Source: an uncultured beta proteobacterium
GTDB lineage: Bacteria > Pseudomonadota > Gammaproteobacteria > Burkholderiales > Burkholderiaceae
Length of the DNA: 7,006 bases
Direction of reading: 5' to 3'
Assembly (NCBI GenBank): GCA_903835865.1
Contig: CAILON010000039.1
Span: 1-7,006 of the forward strand
Positions 1-6,059 of this stretch are shown piece after piece. Within the stretch, counting starts at the first letter, position 1. Every line of letters begins with the position of its first letter. The position numbers and the translations under genes were made by a program. The notes beneath the pieces are model-generated. The model was given only the letters and a program-made list of their open reading frames with translations, did not search any database and was not told the DNA's origin.

Positions 1-8
1 AAATTGCA

Positions 9-1019
9 ATGATTCTTTTAACGGGTGCCACTGGCTATATCGGCTCACATACATGGCTTGAATTGCTGCTCGCAGGCAATCGCGTTATTGGTTTGGACAA
101 CTTTATCAATTCCAGTCCGCTGGCTTTATCTCGGATTGAGTCTCTCGCCGGCCAAAAATTAGAATTTATCGAGGGTGACGTTTGCGACCGAGCCTTTCTA
201 GAAACTGTCTTTAAGAAATACCCTATTAAAGGCGTGATCCATTTTGCCGCCTTAAAAGCAGTTGGTGAGTCTGTTGCTCAACCATTGCGTTACTACCAAA
301 ACAATCTAGCTGGCCTTTTAACCTTGCTAGAAGTAATGCAGGCAAACAACTGTAAGAATTTTGTCTTTAGTTCTTCTGCAACGGTCTATGGTGACCCAAG
401 CGTGGTACCTATAAATGAATCCTCGCCAGTGCAGCCGACCAATCCGTATGGTCAAACTAAATTGATGAGTGAGCAGGTCTTGCGTGACTTAGAAGTATCA
501 GATCCAACTTGGCGTGTGGCGTATTTGCGCTACTTCAATCCAGTAGGTGCGCATGAGTCTGGATTAATTGGTGAAGATCCTCGCGGCATTCCGAACAATC
601 TCACGCCTTTGGTTGCGCGGGTTGCTTCTGGCAGAATGCCAGAGCTGAAGGTGTATGGGGATGACTGGTCTACCCCAGACGGTACGGGCGTTAGAGACTA
701 TATCCATGTAGTGGATTTGGCGCAGGCCCACGTGAAGGCTGTGGAATATTTATTGGCTGGACGTGATTCTTTGACGGTGAACCTGGGAACAGGTCAGGGC
801 TACAGTGTGATGGATGTGCTCAAGGCCTACGGTGATGTTGTGGGACATCCCATTCCTTACCAGGTTGTTGATAGAAGGCCGGGCGATATTGCTACTTGCT
901 ATGCCGATCCTTCCCTGGCAGAAAAATTACTGGGCTGGAAAGCGCATCGCAATTTAGGACAAATGTGTGCCGATAGTTGGCGCTGGCAATCTCAAAACCC
1001 GATGGGTTACGAATCCTAA
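9..1019 (+). CDS. galE: UDP-glucose/UDP-N-acetylglucosamine 4-epimerase (GalE)
   Basis: Cytoplasmic NAD-dependent extended SDR that interconverts UDP-glucose and UDP-galactose, giving galactose donors for polysaccharide assembly. The 336 residues match the usual GalE size (E. coli about 338). Visible motifs in order: Rossmann loop GATGYIG (6-12), ALKAVGES (81-88), SSSATVYG (121-128) with the catalytic Ser/Thr region, the YxxxK pair Y147/K151, YFNPVGAH (175-182), and GTGVRDYIHVVD (225-236) in the sugar-binding half. The start is natural because MILLTG leads straight into the first beta strand; only eight upstream bases are visible, so no promoter can be judged. Residue 297, in the segment RRPGDIATCYAD (289-300), is Cys. 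It aligns by eye with Tyr299 of E. coli GalE, a substrate-size gatekeeper, so the enzyme may also epimerise UDP-GlcNAc/UDP-GalNAc. The stop codon abuts the ATG of the next gene, suggesting one operon. The family call is very secure; the dual specificity is inference. Confidence 0.95.
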   Translation: MILLTGATGYIGSHTWLELLLAGNRVIGLDNFINSSPLALSRIESLAGQKLEFIEGDVCDRAFLETVFKKYPIKGVIHFAALKAVGESVAQPLRYYQNNLAGLLTLLEVMQANNCKNFVFSSSATVYGDPSVVPINESSPVQPTNPYGQTKLMSEQVLRDLEVSDPTWRVAYLRYFNPVGAHESGLIGEDPRGIPNNLTPLVARVASGRMPELKVYGDDWSTPDGTGVRDYIHVVDLAQAHVKAVEYLLAGRDSLTVNLGTGQGYSVMDVLKAYGDVVGHPIPYQVVDRRPGDIATCYADPSLAEKLLGWKAHRNLGQMCADSWRWQSQNPMGYES

Positions 1020-1925
1020 ATGGCAGTGGATTTTGTTCTTTATTGCAAATCGTATCGACGGGATTTGTTGCGTGTAAAACGTTTGCTCGAGTCTATTCGT
1101 GAGCACAATATTGAATCTATACCTTTTTATATCTCTACCCCCTTAGAAGATCGCGACACTCTATTTGCACTCTTGGGTGAGAATCAGGGTTATCAGTGGA
1201 TTGCGGATGAGGCGATTGTTCAAGCAAATCCCCGTGCGCCAAAAGATATCCAGAAGACCAGATCAGGCGGCATTGCTCAGCAGGTTATTAAGTCTGAATT
1301 TTGGAGACTAGGCCTAGCAAGCAATTATTTATGCATTGATTCAGATAGTATTTTTATTCGGGATTTTGGCAAGGCTGATTTTCTGGCGCCGGATGGTTCG
1401 CCATACACAGTGCTGCATCAAAATAAAGAGTTGTTTCAGATGGCGACCAATCGTGGCCATCTGCGGGTTGAAAAAGAATTGCGCAAAGAGGCTGAAACCG
1501 TCAAAGCCTTGTTTGGCAGGGTTGGCCCTAATTACTACTGCGCCCCAGCCCCTTTTATTTGGTCGGCTAAGGTGTGGGAGTCTTTAGATCAACAGTATTT
1601 GCAGCCCAAAGGCATGACACTTTGGGATCTGATTACCCCAGAACATCCAGAGACCCTGATTTATGGTGAGACTTTGCTCAAGTATCAAGCCATCCCGGTG
1701 CGAATGATTGAGCCCTTGTTCCGGATCTATCACTACGACTGGCATTACTATCTTTCACATCGCTTAGGCGAGACACAAGAGAAGTTAAAGCAAAACTTTA
1801 TGGGTGTGATTTATCAATCTGCTTGGGAGTCTGAGTTAGATTATGGAGCGCCCACTAAGTCTTTAGCCTCAAGATTATTAAAAAGAAGCAAACGCTTCTT
1901 ACGTTTTTTGCAAAGCTATCTCTAA
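1020..1925 (+). CDS. DUF6492-like putative glycosyltransferase
   Basis: A 301-residue protein that I match by pattern to the DUF6492 group of putative nucleotide-sugar glycosyltransferases; no activity can be named. Supporting features are the N-terminal strand DFVLYCKSYRRD (4-15), then GGIAQQVIKSEF (83-94) before a hydrophobic strand ending in the DxD-type motif DSDS (107-110), which in GT-A folds holds the metal and nucleotide sugar. PAPFIWS (176-182) and ETLIYGE (211-217) resemble the later conserved blocks of this group. There is no signal peptide or clear membrane helix, but the C-terminus (about 284-301, RLLKRSKRFLRFL) is strongly basic and amphipathic, fitting attachment to the inner membrane face. 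The ATG follows the galE TAA with no spacer and no good Shine-Dalgarno sequence, so translation probably depends on terminating galE ribosomes. The last codons contain a terminator-like hairpin, described separately. Transferase role likely; donor and acceptor unknown. Confidence 0.75.
   Translation: MAVDFVLYCKSYRRDLLRVKRLLESIREHNIESIPFYISTPLEDRDTLFALLGENQGYQWIADEAIVQANPRAPKDIQKTRSGGIAQQVIKSEFWRLGLASNYLCIDSDSIFIRDFGKADFLAPDGSPYTVLHQNKELFQMATNRGHLRVEKELRKEAETVKALFGRVGPNYYCAPAPFIWSAKVWESLDQQYLQPKGMTLWDLITPEHPETLIYGETLLKYQAIPVRMIEPLFRIYHYDWHYYLSHRLGETQEKLKQNFMGVIYQSAWESELDYGAPTKSLASRLLKRSKRFLRFLQSYL
1883..1909 (+). terminator. Intrinsic-terminator-like hairpin inside a gene end
   Basis: AAGAAGC (1883-1889) and GCTTCTT (1894-1900) form a perfect 7-bp stem with an AAAC loop, followed after ACG by six T residues (1904-1909). 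This lies within the last codons of the DUF6492-like gene, 14 bp before its stop. Only three of the seven pairs are G-C, so the stem is weak. Read on the - strand, the same stem is followed by a TTTAATAA tract, so it could act in both directions. It might attenuate transcription into the downstream GT2 gene, or it may be a chance product of the Lys/Arg/Phe-rich coding sequence. Confidence 0.35.
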
Positions 1926-1931
1926 TTGACT

Positions 1932-2912
1932 ATGAATGATATTGCCAACGCCGCTACTCTTGCGCAGCCCACAAAAGAAGAATTGAAAAGCTTACCTTTG
2001 GTCAGCGTTTCTATGCCGGTCTTTAATTCTGAGCGTTATATCGCTGAAGCAATCGAAAGTATTTTGGCGCAAACCTATACCAATTTTGAGTTAATCATTG
2101 TGGATGATGGATCTAGCGATCGTACGCGCGAGATCATTGATCAATTTACGGACAAACGCATTATTAAGGTGTACTCAGATCAGAACCGTGGCTTGATTAC
2201 TACCCGCAATCTGATTGCCGGCATGGCTAAAGGCAAGTACCTTGCTTTATTGGATGCGGATGATCGCGCCTTCCCAGAGAGACTTGCGCTCCAAGTAGAG
2301 TTTTTAGAAAACAACTTCGCAGATTTATGTGGCGCCGACCATTTCACTTTGAATCAAGTGACCGGTGAGCGCAAGAGTTCTAAGCAGCGTCACTCGAATG
2401 CCGATATTCAGGCCTTATTGAGCGTGTGCAGTCCAGTATGCAATCCTGCCATGATGGGTAAGCTCGAGATATTCAAGCAATTCCCTTACAAAGCTTCTTA
2501 TATGCATGCTGAAGACTATTGCTTGTGGACTGAGATTGCTTTAGCGGGCTATCGCTTTGCCAATATTAAAAAGAAGTTGATTACTTATCGTTTGCACTCT
2601 ACACAAACTAGCGTGAACCACCTCCAGGCTGCCCGTAATGTGTTTTCGAATGCGCAGGCAAGTTATTTAAAAATGCTGGGCATACCTGAGACTTCTTTGC
2701 CTAGGCCCTTGCCTTTTTATGAGCGCCTAAAGTACGGCGTAACTTTTATTAAGCTCATAAATGAACGCATCCCCCATATTTCTATTGGTGCAAACATGGA
2801 GTTGTATGCCCGCTTTCAATTTCGGGGTAATGGCCTGTGGACTCCCTTAACGCGTTTGGAGCGTATCTGTGTTGCCCTCTACGGGAGCCTCGTAGGCCGT
2901 ACTGGAGATTAA
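1932..2912 (+). CDS. Family 2 glycosyltransferase (GT-A fold)
   Basis: Predicted cytoplasmic, membrane-associated inverting transferase adding one sugar to the growing polysaccharide; the donor cannot be read from sequence. From the ATG at 1932 it has 326 residues. After about 20 polar residues come the GT2 hallmarks: VSVSMPVFN (24-32), VDDGSSD (57-63) for the nucleotide, LLDADD (106-111) as the metal-binding DxD, and AEDYCLW (193-199) supplying the probable catalytic Asp. The C-terminal third (about 230-326) is not conserved in an obvious way and has no clear transmembrane helix. An in-frame TTG at 1926, directly after the preceding stop, would add two residues; ATG is preferred, though neither has a recognisable Shine-Dalgarno sequence. 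It is the last gene of the galE operon and ends 1 bp from the convergent fucosyltransferase gene. GT2 assignment is very secure, sugar specificity unknown. Confidence 0.9.
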   Translation: MNDIANAATLAQPTKEELKSLPLVSVSMPVFNSERYIAEAIESILAQTYTNFELIIVDDGSSDRTREIIDQFTDKRIIKVYSDQNRGLITTRNLIAGMAKGKYLALLDADDRAFPERLALQVEFLENNFADLCGADHFTLNQVTGERKSSKQRHSNADIQALLSVCSPVCNPAMMGKLEIFKQFPYKASYMHAEDYCLWTEIALAGYRFANIKKKLITYRLHSTQTSVNHLQAARNVFSNAQASYLKMLGIPETSLPRPLPFYERLKYGVTFIKLINERIPHISIGANMELYARFQFRGNGLWTPLTRLERICVALYGSLVGRTGD

Positions 2913-2913
2913 T

Positions 2914-3804
2914 TTAAGCAGGAATTCTTTGCCAGTTTGCCGGCAAAAGATTGTCTAGATCAAGACTGCTATCGCTAATCCAGCGATTAGGGGCAAATAC
3001 CAAGCCACCACATTCTTGTTTAAGCCAAGCACCCCACCAACTCAATGAGCTATTCGCAATGACGTGATGCTTGCATGCGTACATGAGTTGCAATTCTTGG
3101 GCAGCGGCATCTGATTCTGATGAGTTCTCTACAAAGGTGATCTTGAGATCTTGAGGTAAAGCTTCTTTCGCCCAAGGCAGATCATCTGAAAAAATAAAGA
3201 AATGGGCATTCGGTCTATTGAGTAATAGCACCTCAATCGCTTGCTGGTAGTAGCTTAGCGCTAGTACTCCATGAAACTTCGCTGCTGAAGGGGAGTCCAC
3301 ATAGTCCCCTCTGCGAATATGGATCATGACGGACTCACTAGAACGTATTTGATCGAGATACGGCTGGTAGTGATCAGCCGTTGACCTTTTCGTTTTAAAT
3401 TCGGATTGAAGTATTGGACGAATCGCCTCTAAATAAGGGAAGGCTTGCCAATAACCAAAAAGAAAAAGATCGCGTTGATGCATTGCTTTTAAGTGCAAGA
3501 GGCCTTCATCAAAACCAAAAGCTTTTTGTTGGTAATAGATTACTGGGCCAAGAGGGAGCCATTTTTGTATAGCCCTCATCAGCCTATCTGGCCGCTTAGG
3601 GAATGCCACTTTACCTACGGGAACTTCTTGAATATTGAGCAGATCTAACTGATAAGGGCGCGGCGTTGTTTCTGCTTGTGGCTTATCAAACCAAGAACGA
3701 TCAAGCAAAAAGGTGCTTTGATAATGTTCGGATAGGGCTCTAGCAATCGCATATTGAAACATTTGATTGCCTAGGCCGCCCTGGAGATAGGAGTAAATGG
3801 CCAT
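2914..3804 (-). CDS. Alpha-1,2-fucosyltransferase-like protein (GT11)
   Basis: Predicted to move L-fucose from GDP-fucose onto a terminal galactose (alpha-1,2 linkage in characterised GT11 enzymes), in the cytoplasm during repeat-unit assembly. The 296 residues match typical bacterial GT11 length. Motifs in order: GGLGNQMFQYA (9-19) at the N-terminus, GYWQ (117-120), HIRRGDYV (162-169, the GDP-fucose-binding HxRRGD signature), FSDD (205-208) and NSSLSWWGAWL (251-261). All are intact, so the gene looks functional. The start is fixed by the N-terminal motif lying nine residues in. It is the only gene on the - strand, convergent with the GT2 gene with one base between stop codons and divergent from the GT10 gene across 97 bp. 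It therefore needs its own promoter or read-through from the right. No signal peptide. GT11 membership is very secure; the exact acceptor is inferred. Confidence 0.92.
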   Translation of the reverse strand: MAIYSYLQGGLGNQMFQYAIARALSEHYQSTFLLDRSWFDKPQAETTPRPYQLDLLNIQEVPVGKVAFPKRPDRLMRAIQKWLPLGPVIYYQQKAFGFDEGLLHLKAMHQRDLFLFGYWQAFPYLEAIRPILQSEFKTKRSTADHYQPYLDQIRSSESVMIHIRRGDYVDSPSAAKFHGVLALSYYQQAIEVLLLNRPNAHFFIFSDDLPWAKEALPQDLKITFVENSSESDAAAQELQLMYACKHHVIANSSLSWWGAWLKQECGGLVFAPNRWISDSSLDLDNLLPANWQRIPA

Positions 3805-3901
3805 AACCCTATAATTAGACCATTAACAATGAAGTACTTACCTAGGCATCGATTCATGCTGGTGCTTTATCAGAAACTTAACCTTAAATGAGTGGCCTGC
3901 T
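3805..3901. promoter_or_regulatory. Divergent intergenic region between two fucosyltransferase genes
   Basis: This 97-bp AT-rich gap separates the start codons of the divergent GT11 (-) and GT10 (+) genes and is the only long non-coding stretch here. It holds a perfect TATAAT at 3810-3815 on the + strand, but no convincing -35 box about 17 bp upstream, where the sequence is GT11 coding DNA. The - strand reads TAATTATA at the same place, very near the GT11 ATG. A small inverted repeat, GCAT-N6-ATGC (3846-3859), sits at the midpoint of the gap. Promoter function is expected from the gene layout; the individual elements are weak. Confidence 0.4.
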
Positions 3902-4978
3902 ATGTTAGTTGGAGGGATTGTCGGATGGGAGGAGGGTCAAGATGATCTATTTAATCCTCAAAGCCCCCGAAATCGCGATGATTGTCTTGAGCCCTTCAGA
4001 GTGCTGCAGGTTAAAGCTTATGAGCAGGGCATTGAGCTTCACACACTTGACGTACTCCAGCAAAAAGGGATTAAGCCGCATTTCACACTGTATTTAGAGT
4101 CAGTGCCATTAATCCCGATTGAGAATTGCAAGAACTACCTGATTCGTTTTGAATCAGAGCTCACGGTTCCTGTAAATGGTGACCCCGATTACCTGACTCA
4201 ATTTGATGGCATCTTTACTTGGGATCAAGAATTGTTGAATACCAATTCAACCAGCTTGCTCAATCAAAAGACGGCTTTGGTTCCCAAATTTCCGATTGCG
4301 TACCCTAATGTTTTGCCTGCCCAATTTAAGATAAACGAGATAGTTAATCTGGGCTTTGCTAATCGCGATCTATTTTGTGTACTGATTGGCAGCAATCGGC
4401 ATGCCAATTTGCCCGATGCTAGGGAGTTGTATTCTGAGCGAGTAAAAGCCATTCGCTGGTTTGAATCCCATGCCCCAAAAGATTTTGCATTGTTTGGTAA
4501 TGGCTGGCTTGTGCCCCAAAAGCGTCTTGGCAATTTGGGTAAGTGGCGTTATCGATTCGAAAAGATCCTGCCATTTTTATTAGGTCAAACTGTCTTCCCA
4601 AGTTATAAAGGCGCTACAAAAAATAAATTTGAGGTGTTAGCCAAAGCGCGTTTTTGTATTTGTTTTGAAAATGCAAAAGATATTCCTGGATATATCACCG
4701 AGAAGCTATTTGATGCTTTGTTTGCGGGTTGCGTACCGGTTTACTGGGGTGAGCCTCAGATCGAAAATATCGTACCGAGCGCCTGTTTTATTGATTTCCG
4801 CCAGTTTTTGAAGGGCTCAGACCCTTATCGGGATTTGTATCAATACATCAGTAAAATGACCAAGCAGGACTACATTGCTTATCAAGAGGCAGGTAGGCAG
4901 TTCTTGGCTTCTCCAGCATTTAGACCGTATAGCTCAGAGGCATTTGCGGATGCCATTTTAGGACCACTTCAAATATGA
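3902..4978 (+). CDS. Alpha-1,3/1,4-fucosyltransferase-like protein (GT10)
   Basis: Predicted cytoplasmic transferase using GDP-fucose to fucosylate a GlcNAc- or Glc-type residue, the activity of characterised bacterial GT10 enzymes. In the 358 residues, the N-terminal domain carries NRDDCLEPF (24-32), seen in many bacterial members. The C-terminal domain carries [10 protein letters not shown] (234-243), then FCICFEN (251-257), [10 protein letters not shown] (263-272) and GCVPVYWG (276-283), together the GT10 signature. Conserved residues include E256, N257, E267 and K268. The frame is open back to 3833, but ATG 3902 is the only standard start codon upstream of the conserved region; its Shine-Dalgarno is poor. 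The start of the protein is short compared with some relatives, so a lost N-terminal strand is possible. A strong out-of-frame Shine-Dalgarno-like run lies at 3927-3936. The stop overlaps the rmlB start as ATGA, so the two are probably co-translated. Family call is firm; linkage and acceptor are inferred. Confidence 0.9.
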   Translation: MLVGGIVGWEEGQDDLFNPQSPRNRDDCLEPFRVLQVKAYEQGIELHTLDVLQQKGIKPHFTLYLESVPLIPIENCKNYLIRFESELTVPVNGDPDYLTQFDGIFTWDQELLNTNSTSLLNQKTALVPKFPIAYPNVLPAQFKINEIVNLGFANRDLFCVLIGSNRHANLPDARELYSERVKAIRWFESHAPKDFALFGNGWLVPQKRLGNLGKWRYRFEKILPFLLGQTVFPSYKGATKNKFEVLAKARFCICFENAKDIPGYITEKLFDALFAGCVPVYWGEPQIENIVPSACFIDFRQFLKGSDPYRDLYQYISKMTKQDYIAYQEAGRQFLASPAFRPYSSEAFADAILGPLQI

Positions 4979-6033
4979 TTTTAGTTACTGGCGGCGCAGG
5001 CTTTATTGGAGGCAACTTTGTATTGGATTGGCTTGCTAATCCGAATGCCGAGGGCATCATCAATTTAGATAAGCTGACCTATGCAGGCAATCTCGCCACA
5101 TTAGAGTCTTTGAAAGAAGATTCTCGCCACATCTTTATTCATGGCGATATTGGGGATCAAGAGCTCGTCACCAAATTACTAAAAGAGCACCAGCCTCGAG
5201 CGATTCTGAACTTTGCAGCAGAGAGCCATGTAGATCGCTCCATTCATGGACCTGCTGAGTTTGTGCAAACCAATATTGTTGGAACCTTTAACTTATTAGA
5301 GTGTGCACGTGAGTATTGGAATGGTCTTGAAGGCGCCGCAAAAGAGGGCTTTCGCTTTCATCACGTTTCAACAGACGAGGTCTACGGCTCCTTGTCGATG
5401 ACGGACCCTGCATTTACAGAAACCAATTCATACGAACCTAATAGCCCTTACTCTGCATCTAAAGCAGCATCCGATCACTTAGTGCGCGCCTGGTTTCATA
5501 CCTATGGTTTCCCAGTGGTGACGACCAATTGCTCTAATAACTATGGCCCATACCATTTCCCAGAAAAGTTAATTCCGCTGGTAATTTTGAATGCCTTTAA
5601 TGGCAAACCATTACCCATCTATGGTGATGGGCAACAAATCCGAGATTGGCTTTACGTAGGCGACCATTGTTCAGCTATTCGCGAAGTGTTGGCTAAAGGA
5701 GCATTGGGCGAGACTTACAACATCGGTGGTTGGAATGAAAAAGCCAATATTGATGTGGTGAAAACGATCTGCACCATTTTGGATGAGCTCAAGCCACGCG
5801 CCGATGGCAAGTCTTATGCAGAGCAAATCACCTTTGTAAAAGATCGTCCTGGACACGATCGCCGCTACGCCATTGATGCAAGTAAGGTAGAGCGGGACCT
5901 CGGCTGGCGCCCAGCAGAAACCTTTGATACTGGTATTCGTAAAACGATTCAGTGGTATTTGGATAATCCAGTTTGGATCGAGGGCGTTGTCAGTGGCTCT
6001 TATCGTGACTGGCTACAAAAGCAGTACAACTAA
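4975..6033 (+). CDS. rfbB: dTDP-glucose 4,6-dehydratase (RmlB/RfbB)
   Basis: Second enzyme of dTDP-L-rhamnose synthesis: it dehydrates dTDP-glucose to dTDP-4-keto-6-deoxyglucose using tightly bound NAD in the cytoplasm. The 352 residues are normal for RmlB (E. coli about 361). Motifs: [10 protein letters not shown] (5-14) for [13 protein letters not shown] (80-89), STDEVYG (132-138) with the catalytic T133-D134-E135 triplet that separates dehydratases from epimerases, YSASK (Y159/K163), [14 protein letters not shown] (185-198), DWLYVGDHC (224-232) and [11 protein letters not shown] (291-301). All key residues are present. The ATG at 4975 overlaps the GT10 stop in an ATGA junction, with TTAGGA (4958-4963) as a possible though rather distant ribosome site. 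Translation is probably coupled to the upstream transferase. rmlD follows after 26 bp. The product could also feed other dTDP-6-deoxysugars, but the rmlD neighbour points to rhamnose. Confidence 0.96.
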   Translation: MILVTGGAGFIGGNFVLDWLANPNAEGIINLDKLTYAGNLATLESLKEDSRHIFIHGDIGDQELVTKLLKEHQPRAILNFAAESHVDRSIHGPAEFVQTNIVGTFNLLECAREYWNGLEGAAKEGFRFHHVSTDEVYGSLSMTDPAFTETNSYEPNSPYSASKAASDHLVRAWFHTYGFPVVTTNCSNNYGPYHFPEKLIPLVILNAFNGKPLPIYGDGQQIRDWLYVGDHCSAIREVLAKGALGETYNIGGWNEKANIDVVKTICTILDELKPRADGKSYAEQITFVKDRPGHDRRYAIDASKVERDLGWRPAETFDTGIRKTIQWYLDNPVWIEGVVSGSYRDWLQKQYN

Positions 6034-6059
6034 GTTATCAAAAAGCCAAAGCATCACGC

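Noticed and set aside
1336..1587. An 83-codon + strand reading frame inside the DUF6492-like gene
   Set aside because: It lies wholly within a gene with clear conserved motifs in another frame and shows no recognisable protein pattern.
1926..1931. TTG at 1926 as the start of the GT2 gene
   Set aside because: It would only add two residues and has no better ribosome site than the ATG at 1932; it cannot be fully excluded.
2879..2897. Small hairpins at the end of the GT2 gene (CTACG/CGTAG, or GCCT/AGGC) as a terminator for the convergent pair
   Set aside because: Stems are only 4-5 bp, mutually exclusive, inside coding sequence and without a following T-run.
4264..4601. Two overlapping - strand reading frames (60 and 89 codons) opposite the GT10 gene
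   Set aside because: They are antisense to a well-supported coding region and have no recognisable domains.
5671..5856. A 61-codon - strand reading frame opposite rmlB
   Set aside because: It is antisense to highly conserved RmlB sequence, so its openness is explained by the codon composition of the real gene.
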